Of a DNA stretch of 64,000 nt, positions 10,064 through 18,461 are shown in pieces; the first letter of the stretch is position 1; every line of letters begins with the position of its first letter. Below the pieces are notes generated by a model. It saw nothing but the letters and a program-made list of their open reading frames with translations, searched no databases and was not told the DNA's origin. Source of the stretch: JAWKTM01 sp041399085 (GTDB lineage Bacteria > Planctomycetota > Planctomycetia > Pirellulales > Pirellulaceae). The stretch spans positions 1 to 64,000 of the forward strand of contig JAWKTM010000010.1 of NCBI GenBank assembly GCA_041399085.1, given 5' to 3'. A program made the translations under genes and the position numbers.

Positions 10064-10203
10064 GCGATAGGCTCGGAAATGGATAGGAACCGTAGGGCAG
10101 CGGCGCCGCAACTGAACCAAAGAAAATGGCCCCAACAAATCGTTGGGGCCGCAATGGGTTTTTCAACGTCGACGCAATAGGTGACGAATACGGTCCGCGT
10201 CGA

Positions 10204-11202
10204 TTACAGGCCGGGGCCGATCTTCAGCAGCTTGCCTTTGCCCGGCTCGCCGATCACCGTGATGTACAGCGTGCCGTCCTCGCCAAACGCCATCGCCGTG
10301 GGCTTGTCCAGCGAGGTCACCTTCTTGGCATCCACGGTTTGCTTGCCGTCTTCGCGCTTCGATACCAACTGGAACAGACCGCCCATCGACGTATCGTGCC
10401 ACGAAAAGTCGGTCGCGTACAGTTGCTCGGATTTGGGGCTGTAGGCCAAAGCCGTAATGTCGCTCAAACCAGTTTCCACGTTCAGCAACAGTTTGCCATC
10501 CGACGCGCCGTAGAAGCTGACCAGTCCGTCATTCGGCACGCTGATCTCGCCCATCTGACCGATCACCACTTCGCCACGCGGGCTGATCGTCACGCCCACC
10601 GGAGCGTCCACATTGACGGCTTCCTTCGTGGCGATCGAACGAACAAACGATTCGACTTTCGAACCCTTGATCGCGGCCTTGCCGACCCAGCCTTTCGTGT
10701 CGTCGCCGTTGGATGTCACATACACGGCGTCCTTGGTCGCCGCGACGCCATAAAAATTCCCTTCGCCCTTAATATCATCCGTGCCTTCCAGCTTATACGA
10801 CGACACCATCGCATCCGCCTTGATCGGCTCCGCGCCAGCTTCGGGCACTTCATAGACTCGCAGCATCTCTTCGCCGTCGGGCAACCCACCGCCGCCGATC
10901 ACCAACGTCTTCTCATCCAAAAACACCAACCCCAACGGGCCAATGTCGTACATGGGGCCTTTGCCATAAACATCCTTGGGGAAGCCCACGATGACTTCCT
11001 GAGCCTTACCATCAACGACGCGAATCACACGTCCAGCGCCGCTGTCCGAGACGAACACATGGCCCGTCTTCGGCTGAATGGCGATGCCCGCCGGATTTGT
11101 AAGATCGCCCAACACGGTCTCCGTCGTGGCGTCTTGAGCCAAAACCGAACCGGCCGTCAGAGCCATCATCACAACAGTGCTCAACAAACCAAATTTTCTC
11201 AT
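10204..11202 (-). CDS. secreted NHL/SMP-30-like beta-propeller protein
   Basis: 332 residues from the ATG at 11202 with a signal peptide (MRKFGLLSTVVMMALTAGSV, then LAQ). The mature protein repeats short blade patterns such as NPAGIAIQPKTGHVFVSDSG, APVGVTISPRGEVVIGQ, ITALAYSPKSEQLYATD and KPTAMAFGEDGTLYITV, typical of NHL-like six-bladed propellers. Such folds bind ligands or partners, and no catalytic residues can be assigned. It lies about 110 bases from the peroxidase gene on the same strand, whose product would also be periplasmic, so co-expression is likely. Confidence 0.75.
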   Translation of the reverse strand: MRKFGLLSTVVMMALTAGSVLAQDATTETVLGDLTNPAGIAIQPKTGHVFVSDSGAGRVIRVVDGKAQEVIVGFPKDVYGKGPMYDIGPLGLVFLDEKTLVIGGGGLPDGEEMLRVYEVPEAGAEPIKADAMVSSYKLEGTDDIKGEGNFYGVAATKDAVYVTSNGDDTKGWVGKAAIKGSKVESFVRSIATKEAVNVDAPVGVTISPRGEVVIGQMGEISVPNDGLVSFYGASDGKLLLNVETGLSDITALAYSPKSEQLYATDFSWHDTSMGGLFQLVSKREDGKQTVDAKKVTSLDKPTAMAFGEDGTLYITVIGEPGKGKLLKIGPGL

Positions 11203-11313
11203 CGAGTCATTCTCCTGGTGAGCGAAAGGCGGTTAACCCGCCGGAACAGGTTTCATCAATTGGACAAAAGTCTCACAATACGAGCCACGACCTTGCGGCC
11301 TCTTGCAAGCTCA

Positions 11314-12321
11314 TTACTCAGGCAACGTTGGTGGTTTGATATTCGGATAATTGCTGCTGGCAAGTCCTTCTTTCAGAAAGGCGACCAAATCCGCCTTTTG
11401 CTCGTCGGACAGCTTGAGCGGAAAAATCTCTTCGTCTAGCTGCGGATTCGCAACGCCTCCCTTGTTATAAAACTCGACCACATCTTCCAGCGTGGCCAGA
11501 CTGCCGTCGTGCATGTAGGGCGCGGTGCGAGCAATATCGCGCAGCGGCGGCGTGCGGAACGAACCGCGGTCGCCTAGCAACTCCGTAATGGCGTATCGCC
11601 CGACGTCCGGCTCGGACTTATCAATCCCCACGCCGATATTGTGAAAGCCGCCGTCGGTGAACAACGGCGGAGCGTGACAGGCGCTGCAGTTGGCTTTGCC
11701 AAAGAACAATTTCATCCCGCGCTGAGCCGCTTCGCTCAGAGCGTCCTGATCCCCGTCTTTGAAACGGTCATACGGAGCGTCGCCGGAAAGCACCGTGCGT
11801 TCAAAGGCGCCGATCGCTTTGGCAATGCCGTCCTCGGTCACATCCGTACCGAACACCTGCTGAAACTGTTCGCGATAGCCTTTGATGCCGTTCAAACGCT
11901 TTACGACTTCATCCAACTTCATGTTCATCTCGATCGGATTCTGGATCGGTCCGAGCGCCTGACCTTCGACATGATTCGCGCGACCGTCCCAGAATTGAAA
12001 ACGCAGATAGCCGGAGTTCAGCACCGTCGGGGCGCTGCGGCCGCCTTGCTGCCCATCGACGCCCGTCGCCACGGCGGCGCCGTTCGACCAACCTTTATCG
12101 GGATCGTGGCAAGTCGCGCAGCTCACCGTATTGTCGATCGACATCCGTTTGTCGAAATACAACTGCTTGCCCAATTCGATCTTGGCCGCGCTCAGCGGGT
12201 TGTCCTCGGGGATCTTCATGGCATGAAGCCCGAGCGGGATTTCCAATTCGTATTTGTCGGCGGCCGTGGCCGCGGCGGTAGTTAGCAGAGCAAAGATACA
12301 AGCGAAGACTGCAAGTCGCAT
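11314..12321 (-). CDS. di-haem cytochrome c peroxidase (MauG/CcpA family)
   Basis: About 335 residues from the ATG at 12321 (MRLAVFACIFALLTTAAATA), a good signal peptide; an upstream start would bury it. Two c-type haem sites are visible: CATCH at residues 68-72 and CSACH near residue 205. GQALGPIQNPIEM and RTPPLRDIARTAPYMHDGS, with the Met region near the second haem, complete the CCP pattern. The enzyme reduces hydrogen peroxide in the periplasm using cytochrome electrons; MauG-like members oxidise proteins instead. The length is normal. The propeller-protein gene follows on the same strand. Confidence 0.92.
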   Translation of the reverse strand: MRLAVFACIFALLTTAAATAADKYELEIPLGLHAMKIPEDNPLSAAKIELGKQLYFDKRMSIDNTVSCATCHDPDKGWSNGAAVATGVDGQQGGRSAPTVLNSGYLRFQFWDGRANHVEGQALGPIQNPIEMNMKLDEVVKRLNGIKGYREQFQQVFGTDVTEDGIAKAIGAFERTVLSGDAPYDRFKDGDQDALSEAAQRGMKLFFGKANCSACHAPPLFTDGGFHNIGVGIDKSEPDVGRYAITELLGDRGSFRTPPLRDIARTAPYMHDGSLATLEDVVEFYNKGGVANPQLDEEIFPLKLSDEQKADLVAFLKEGLASSNYPNIKPPTLPE

Positions 12322-12656
12322 GAGTGACGGCTCCTTGGCGAGTCGGATGGGGTGGGTGGATTCGCGGGCTTCGATCATTGGACGTGGGCGAGCTGCCGAA
12401 CTGGGGAGGAAGTCGCTTCCGCCGCGGCGGCCTTCTTCGAATCCGTGAAGAGTCAGCTAGAAACAGGCGGAAGCCGAAGCCGCCGACGACAGACTCGTGC
12501 GCTGCGCATCGGACGACTAGGTTCGCGCAAGTCGCGGGACGCGTCATTGTCGCTGACCGCTGGTAGCGCTGCAAGTCGACGGAATGACTCTCGATTTAGT
12601 GGAACGGCGCGCACTCAACCGCTACAAGCGATTGGGTAACTTGTTCGCGGACGGTC
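12322..12656. other. intergenic region, nothing recognised
   Basis: About 335 bases between the peroxidase gene and the end of the methyltransferase fusion gene, both on the minus strand. Open frames here have no recognisable homology and no start-site context. It presumably carries the peroxidase promoter. Confidence 0.4.
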
Positions 12657-13892
12657 CTAAGGCGAAACGGCCTCGACTCGCACGTCGTCAAACAGCATTT
12701 CGCCGGTCAGCCCGAACAGCCCGATACCGAGCACGGCCAGCTTGGCTCGAGGCGGGATCCGAATCACTTCTTCGCGACGCGACCAATCGGATGTGCCGGT
12801 CCAAGGTCCGATTAGCTGGCTCCCGACGCTCATGCGCCGGTCGTCGTAGAAATGAATTTGCAGTCCCGCAAAGTCGCTCCGGTCCGTCACGGCTGGCACG
12901 CGATCCAGCCGCACCAGGGCCGACACGCGTAGCTGCCGAAACCGCTCGCCGTCGCAACCAAACGCTTGCAGCGCATGAGCCGTGCGGTCCTTCGATTCGC
13001 TAGCGAAGCGCATCGAACGCTGGCCGGCATGAACGCGGCCGTCGCTAATCAACTCGGCTTGTCGCAGATAATACCAACCCAGCGGCACGCCCCGAGCCGT
13101 CGTTTCCTCGAAGCCGCCGTTCTCCAACTGCGGCGTCGCCTCGTCGCCCAATCGCTCGCGCAGCTCCTCGGCCTTGCCCGTCATCGGAATGAAAAACGTC
13201 GACTCCAATACCTCGCGGTGCAATTCGCCGTCCTTCTTCCGCACCAAACAAAGCGACTGCTGGAACCGTTCACCGAGCGGAATCACCATCATTCCGCCCT
13301 CGCGAAGCTGCTCGACCAACGGCACGGGAATCTTCTCGGGCGAACAAGTCACGATGATCTTGTCGAACGGAGCGTGCTCCGGCCAACCTTCATACCCGTC
13401 CCCCACTTTGCAGAAAACGTTGTCGTAGCCAAGCTGCTTGAGTCGCGCGGCCGCTCGGCGCCCCAGCGGTTCGGTGATCTCGATCGTGTAGACCTTGTCG
13501 ACCAGCGGACTCAAGATCGCCGCCTGATAGCCGCTGCCCGTGCCGATCTCCAGCACCTTGTCGGTCGGCTGCGGATCGAGCTGCTCGGTCATGAAACCGA
13601 CGATCCCCGGCGGCGAAATCGTGGCGTTGTGGCCGATCGGCAACGCCATGTCGAAGTAAGCGTTCTTGCGCTGATCGGCCGGCACGAACAAATGCCGCTC
13701 GGTTTTGCCGATCGCTTCCAGCACGCGGGGATCGCTGACCGCCTCCTTCACTTGCTCGACCAACTGCTGTCGAGCCGCCGCGAGATCGGCTGGCCGCTGC
13801 GCCAAGGCGGCTTGGGCGACGAGCAGCGTCATGCCTCCCACGGCCAGAATCCGCGATAGCTTTCGAATCGGCAAAGCAAATCGTGCGAGCAT
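12657..13892 (-). CDS. pcm: secreted protein-L-isoaspartate O-methyltransferase with extra C-terminal domain
   Basis: 411 residues from the ATG at 13892. An N-terminal signal peptide (ILAVGGMTLLVAQAALAQ) precedes a complete PCMT domain, about residues 35-240: HLFVPADQRKNAYFD, the substrate-loop block NATISPPGIV, and the SAM site VLEIGTGSGYQAAILS. It repairs isoaspartyl residues using SAM. About 150 further residues (ENGGFEETTARGVPLGWYYL at the start) resemble a carbohydrate-binding-like jelly roll, as in many planctomycete secreted proteins. A signal peptide on a SAM-dependent enzyme is odd, because SAM is not expected in the periplasm. The gene is intact and stands alone. Confidence 0.88.
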   Translation of the reverse strand: MLARFALPIRKLSRILAVGGMTLLVAQAALAQRPADLAAARQQLVEQVKEAVSDPRVLEAIGKTERHLFVPADQRKNAYFDMALPIGHNATISPPGIVGFMTEQLDPQPTDKVLEIGTGSGYQAAILSPLVDKVYTIEITEPLGRRAAARLKQLGYDNVFCKVGDGYEGWPEHAPFDKIIVTCSPEKIPVPLVEQLREGGMMVIPLGERFQQSLCLVRKKDGELHREVLESTFFIPMTGKAEELRERLGDEATPQLENGGFEETTARGVPLGWYYLRQAELISDGRVHAGQRSMRFASESKDRTAHALQAFGCDGERFRQLRVSALVRLDRVPAVTDRSDFAGLQIHFYDDRRMSVGSQLIGPWTGTSDWSRREEVIRIPPRAKLAVLGIGLFGLTGEMLFDDVRVEAVSP

Positions 13893-14228
13893 CGGTCCAT
13901 GTTCCTTTTCGAGCGAAGCACAAACGGCGAGTGACGATACGCGCCCCGGAAACGCTGGGGCTGCTTCAGTTTACCGCCCGATCCGCATCCGGACCAAACA
14001 AAAGACGCGGGAACCTTCACTCAATCCAACTCAATCCCCGGCGATTCGCGTCAGATGTTCGGCCCGCACAGATTACCCAGCCTCCGCTCGTGTTACTTCG
14101 CGAACGACCGGCAAGTCGCGCGTCGGTTGTTCCGATATTGCTAAGGATTCCGACATCGCGCGTCGTGCCGAATGATCCGCCGCGCGATTTCCGCCAGTTG
14201 CCGCTTTCCGCATACCTGAGTCAAGCCC
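13893..14228. other. intergenic region between divergent genes
   Basis: About 336 bases between the divergent pcm-like and secreted-protein genes. No gene, repeat or convincing hairpin was seen. Promoters for both directions should lie here. Confidence 0.4.
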
Positions 14229-15188
14229 ATGAAAATCAGTATTCGCCGCATGATCGCCCAGCTCAGCCTGTCTTGCATCGTCGCCACAGGCTGCCTCGGC
14301 TGGTCGGCTCATGTCCAAGCCCAGTTGGTGCCCGGCACCGGGACCATTTTGAAACAAGTTGGCGACGACTTCGAAGATCCCGAGTGGGAATATTTCCATC
14401 GCGGACCGAAAAGCAGCGAAGAGATCGACGGCCAGATGCGCGCTCCGACCGGCGAATCCAAAAACGATCGCTGGTTTGAAGGCGCGAAACGCGGCCATCC
14501 CGATGTGGTAAAGCGAGTCGACACGCCGCCCGGAGGGCTGCCCGGCAGCAAGGGCTCGCTGCTGCTACAGTCGCTGCAAACCGGCATCCCCGGTCGTCCC
14601 AGCTACAAGATGCAACAAGAAGATTTCATCGGCAACGTGCAGTATCGTGTCGGCACGTTGTCCGTTTCCCGCTCGCCCAGTGTCGTGACGCGCGTGTTCT
14701 TGCCGCCCGTCGACGAATGGGAGAACCGGACGGGCCCGACGTTCGCCTTCCGCTTAGCGCTGACGACCACGGTCAACAAGCAATCCGGCCGCGGTTTGTT
14801 CTCGTCCACGAAACGCGAATCCGAAACCTACTGGCCCGGCTTGTTCCTGGAGTTCGTCAGCAAGGATGGCGGCCGAGCCGAAGACGATTACGCCTGGCTG
14901 CGCGTCCGGTCGAACAACCGAGGCGGTGACTTCAAAGGCATGCAGGTCGAGCAAACCGGCTGGTGGACAATGGGCTTGTCGGTCACTCCCGACGGCGCGG
15001 TTCATTACTACGCCAAACCCGGTTTGGATGACTTGACGCCGGATGACCACATCACCAGCCAATATCCGTACGGCTACCGAGCCGAAGGCTTCAAGGCATT
15101 CTTCTTCAACGTCTGCAACGGCGACGACGGCCGCACGTGGTCAACGCCCTGGATCGTCGACGACACGTTCGTGTACGTCGCGCGCTAA
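14229..15188 (+). CDS. secreted hypothetical protein, probable beta-sandwich
   Basis: 319 residues from the ATG at 14229 with a signal peptide that ends near SAHVQAQ. The mature part starts LVPGTGTILKQVGDDFEDPE and is rich in aromatic residues and short strands (SVVTRVFLPPVDEWENRTGP, GWWTMGLSVTPDGAVHYYAK, STPWIVDDTFVYVAR). This resembles concanavalin-like or DUF1583-like sandwich domains in planctomycete secreted proteins, but no family is claimed. No active site is visible. A hexamer-repeat element begins about 25 bases after its stop. Confidence 0.65.
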   Translation: MKISIRRMIAQLSLSCIVATGCLGWSAHVQAQLVPGTGTILKQVGDDFEDPEWEYFHRGPKSSEEIDGQMRAPTGESKNDRWFEGAKRGHPDVVKRVDTPPGGLPGSKGSLLLQSLQTGIPGRPSYKMQQEDFIGNVQYRVGTLSVSRSPSVVTRVFLPPVDEWENRTGPTFAFRLALTTTVNKQSGRGLFSSTKRESETYWPGLFLEFVSKDGGRAEDDYAWLRVRSNNRGGDFKGMQVEQTGWWTMGLSVTPDGAVHYYAKPGLDDLTPDDHITSQYPYGYRAEGFKAFFFNVCNGDDGRTWSTPWIVDDTFVYVAR

Positions 15189-15212
15189 GCGCGTTTCGCT
15201 CTCAAACTCCTT

Positions 15213-15421
15213 CTCGTACTCGTACTCAGTGCAACGGTACTCGTACTCCTACTCGAAACCACCGCGAGCTTCTCACAATCGCAACCATTCTCGTCGAACC
15301 GATCGAAAGTTCGTCGCGAACATGTTGTGATGAGGATGACAATAAACTCGACAAACTCGGAGCGCTTTTTCGAGGGACGGGGCGAGTACGAGTACGAGTA
15401 CCGCGTTGCTGAGTACGAGTA
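15213..15421. repeat. TACTCG hexamer-based inverted-repeat element, copy 1
   Basis: A 32-base left arm at 15217-15248 starts TACTCGTACTCAG and ends GGTACTCGTACTC. The right arm at 15390-15421 is its near-complement, ending GCTGAGTACGAGTA. Both arms are made of TACTCG hexamers flanking a short core with CAACG. About 140 unrelated bases lie between them. A second element with the same arm design lies at 50.7-50.9 kb. No ORF between the arms is convincing. The remainder of this 365-base gap, up to 15553, holds nothing else recognised. Confidence 0.7.
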
Positions 15422-15553
15422 AGAATATGAAATACGAGTTCCCCGTTGAAAGCTGGATATATTAATCAGCGCCTGGGCTGAAAGCCAATCACTCGCGGCC
15501 AACGAAACACCATGTGAGCTAAGTTACGACGCCGCTTCGGCTGTGGCTTCCGC

Positions 15554-17455
15554 TCAGTTTCCGTAAATACTCCGTCCCTCGCCCTGATAGCTGTCGTAGA
15601 TGTGCTGGTAAACCACGTCGCATTTTTGCTGGTACAACTCAGGCGTGTACGCTCTCGGCAACTCGTCGAGAACCGTCTTGACCGTCGTGTAAACGTCGGC
15701 CCGTGTTCGCTGCTTCTTGCGCCAGTCGAGGACCAGCTTGGCTTGTTTCAAAGTCTGTAACAGGGCACGGGCGACCTTCTTGACTTCTTCCTTCTCCTTG
15801 TCCGTCATGTCGATTTCGGGCTTGGTGAGAATGTCAAACAAAGCCAGTTCTTCTTCCGACAATTGTTCGGAGACGCCCCGCCTTTCTTCCTCGGTCAACT
15901 CCTTCACAAAATCGGTCAGCTTGGCGAAGAAGCCATCGACATCCAGACCCTTGTTGTACTCCTCGATCAGCTTCTTAAACTTCTCCATCAGGTCGGTGCG
16001 AGTCTTGTTCAACAGCACCATCTGTTGCAGCTTGGTGCCGAGTCCCTTCTCCTTGAACGTCTCGACCTCGTTCTGTTGCGACGACACGATCACCGCCATG
16101 TCGGTCTCTTCCATGAAGGCGATTTCGCGCATGCAACTCTTTCGCCTTTTGCGTCTCGTAAAGCGAAGAACTTTCCGCGGCAATAAAAAGCCGTTCGGTG
16201 TTTCCTGTAACCATTCGTTTCGACGGCGAAACACGCTTTGCGGCCAGTTGTGCCTTCAATCCACCGAGATAGGCCGTCCAGTATTTTTGAACCTTGTCAT
16301 ACATCTTGACGGCGGTCACCTTGTCGATGCAGATGACCATCGCCTTGCCGCCTTCCTTGCGGCCCATGAAGTGCGCCACGATGTCCTCGGCCACCTTCTC
16401 CAATCGGTCGTCACGAGTGATCAGGTGATACTCGCGTGCAAATTCCCGTTCGAGCTTCTTCTCCTGCTCCTCATCGAGTTCCGCCGCCTCGATCAACGCT
16501 TCCAAGTCTTCGTTGAAGTTCTCGTTCGCCAGTTGCAGTTCGGGGATACGGTTTTCGTAAAAGAGCGGAACCGTCGCCCCGTCCTCGATGGACTGCTGGA
16601 AGTTGTAGACCGAAACGTAATCACCAAAGACCTCTTTGGTCTTCTCTTCGCCCGCCATCAGTGGCGTGCCAGTGAACCCGATGAAGGCCGCATTGGGCAA
16701 AGCGTTTCGCATGTTGAGGGCCAGCGTGTCGTACTGGCTGCGGTGAGCTTCGTCCGTCATCACGATGATGTTCCCCTTCGTCGTTGATCCGCTTCCAGTC
16801 GGCGAAGTGTTCCCAGCCCGCCGTGATGCTGCCAACCTTGGCCTGCGATCCGTTGGACAGGATGATCAGACCGTTGTACCAGAACAGTTGTGGGATCGTG
16901 CTTTTGTAGTCTTTGAGATTGTGTTTGTAGGCATGTTCAATCTTGCCGTGACTCTTCTTCAACTCGATGAAGATCAGCGGCAAGCCGTTCACAAACCGAT
17001 CAGGTCGGTTCGCTTCTTGTAAATCCCGCTGGGCGATGTGATCCAAAACTGCGAAGCGAGGAAGAAGTCGTTGTTCTCTGGTTGCTTCCAGTCGATGATG
17101 CGGACCGTTTCATCGACTTCCTCACCCTCATCGTTCTCGAAGCTGACCTTCACGCCCTCCTTGAGCAGCTTGTAGACCTCCCGATTCGCCTGCACGAGAC
17201 TCATCGCCGAGCGATCTTGCAACAGTTCTTCGATAGCAAGATTGATCGGTTCGCTGTCCAGCTCAGGATTCAACTTTTGTAATGCGGACCGCAGTTTGGG
17301 AACCAGCACGACATCCTCGGTCGTCTCCCGTCCCAGAGTCGCCCCACTCGTTCCGACTGTCTCGTGCCAGCAGTTGGCGGTTTCGTACCCCAGCTCGGCA
17401 AACAGAGCGATGGCAGGTTGCTCGACCAGTGCGTCTTCGGGTAGTCGGTACTCAT
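15554..17455 (-). pseudogene. hsdR: type I restriction enzyme HsdR, internally deleted and frameshifted
   Basis: Starts at the ATG at 17455, overlapping the preceding stop as ATGA. After one missing base (reconstructed as PEDALVEQPAIALFAELGYE), the N-terminal nuclease region follows, with another missing base near 16997 before FVNGLPLIFIELKKSHGKIE. At about 16770-16782 [11 protein letters not shown] runs straight into [18 protein letters not shown], so the section with the Walker A motif (GSGKS) is gone although the DEAH box and [14 protein letters not shown] remain. After a frameshift near 16130, [20 protein letters not shown] reaches KEKGLGTK at about 16035 and joins the C-terminal [20 protein letters not shown]. 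The second helicase half (GFDVPS, TLMQTIARANR type motifs) is absent. The remaining coding capacity is about 630 residues against about 1000 expected. The protein could not translocate or cut DNA. Confidence 0.85.
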
Positions 17456-18048
17456 GGGTTCGCCTTATCCACTCTTTGACGCACCAGTTCCCACTCGTCG
17501 CTCACTCCCAGCTTCGCGGCCCAATTCGCAATATAGTCTCGGTCAATGATGTCCCCGGAAATCTTAAGCATCCCGCCGATATCACGCAGATGCTTCTGAC
17601 TTACTCCGCCACTCACTTGCAGGTATACGAGCTTGTTTAAGATGACATCTTCAGGAGCGGCATACCACGCGGAGAACTCTCCCTGGTCCGACAGACGACG
17701 AACACGGGACTGTTCAGAAACGGTAAACTCAGACTTGGGTGGGACAATCACGTCCACTTTCAGGCCGGAGGGAATGTGAATCACGTTGAACTGTGATCTT
17801 CGCACAATCGCTTCCCGCAGCGCCGCCGTTTCGGAAACGTAGTAATCCGGCGCCAGAAACTGAGCCAGAATCTCCGGAACATGCGAGTGGGTCAAATCGG
17901 CGACGATGTCCACATCGATAGTCATCCTCGGTTCGCCGTAGGCCATGCTCGCCATCGAACCGACCACACGATAAGGAATTTGTCGGGCCTCAAAAAACCT
18001 TGCAAAAATCTCCAGCAACCCAGTCGGTGTCAATTCAGTCGGTAACAT
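17452..18048 (-). CDS. AbiEii-like nucleotidyltransferase, embedded in the hsd operon
   Basis: About 198 residues from the ATG at 18048 ([20 protein letters not shown]). The N-terminal nucleotidyltransferase core is VVGSMASMAYGEPRMTIDVD, the GS...R.T.D.D pattern in which the two Asp residues bind metal; the third acidic residue may lie in LKVDVIVPP. The family includes AbiEii/MenT-type toxins that modify tRNA or other targets with nucleotides, and proteins of unknown role. The start overlaps the end of the 84-residue gene by 14 bases and the stop overlaps the hsdR start as ATGA, so translation is coupled. It is intact, unlike every hsd gene around it. Confidence 0.75.
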   Translation of the reverse strand: MLPTELTPTGLLEIFARFFEARQIPYRVVGSMASMAYGEPRMTIDVDIVADLTHSHVPEILAQFLAPDYYVSETAALREAIVRRSQFNVIHIPSGLKVDVIVPPKSEFTVSEQSRVRRLSDQGEFSAWYAAPEDVILNKLVYLQVSGGVSQKHLRDIGGMLKISGDIIDRDYIANWAAKLGVSDEWELVRQRVDKANP

Positions 18049-18289
18049 CAGGATAATGCTCCCCCAAAATGCGTTGAGCGACTCCCCGGTTGATCTCTTC
18101 ATCGGTCCAGTGCGGATGCAGCGATTGCAGCGACGCCTTGATAACACTGCGCGCTCCGCGCCACATCCGGTCCGCGATCTGCAAGCGTTCCTGGCACGAC
18201 TTTTGACGCAACACGGCCGCCATATCGTCGTCCACCACTTCCATATAGAAGTTCGACGCTTCGCGAACTGTCTGTCGAGCTTCGTTCAT
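18035..18289 (-). CDS. small protein paired with the nucleotidyltransferase (candidate antitoxin)
   Basis: 84 residues from the ATG at 18289, overlapping the original hsdS stop as ATGA and overlapping the nucleotidyltransferase start by 14 bases. The sequence is helical and charged ([37 protein letters not shown]). Similar small proteins often precede AbiEii-like nucleotidyltransferases, from general memory of such gene pairs. The tight coupling and order (small protein first) fit a toxin-antitoxin-like pair, but no DNA-binding motif is clear and neutralisation is only inferred. It is intact. Confidence 0.6.
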   Translation of the reverse strand: MNEARQTVREASNFYMEVVDDDMAAVLRQKSCQERLQIADRMWRGARSVIKASLQSLHPHWTDEEINRGVAQRILGEHYPDVTD

Positions 18290-18461
18290 GCGGTTGCCTC
18301 CTCAATTCCTCTACCAGTTCGCCGGTGTCGATGTCGAGGTCTTCCACATCGAGCTTGCCTGAGATCAGCTTGGGGAGAAGTAGATCACGAGTGGTTCGAA
18401 GGTTTTGGTTCTTTCTGCGGAGCATAACGCATTCGTCCATCATGTCGTCGATGACGTTTCA
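18286..18461 (-). pseudogene. hsdS: HsdS specificity subunit remnant (C-terminal end)
   Basis: After an in-frame TGA at 18459-18461 the same frame continues as [40 protein letters not shown] and [11 protein letters not shown], the standard end of a type I specificity subunit. One base appears missing near 18310; restoring it gives the ending EEATA and a TGA that overlaps the next gene's ATG at 18286-18289. The upstream bit of HsdS ([19 protein letters not shown]) is fused to HsdM. Both target-recognition domains are essentially missing. Without them no DNA sequence can be recognised. Confidence 0.8.

Noticed and set aside
12996..13010. Palindrome TTCGCTAGCGAA as an operator
   Set aside because: It lies within the coding sequence of the pcm-like gene and is expected from codon usage.
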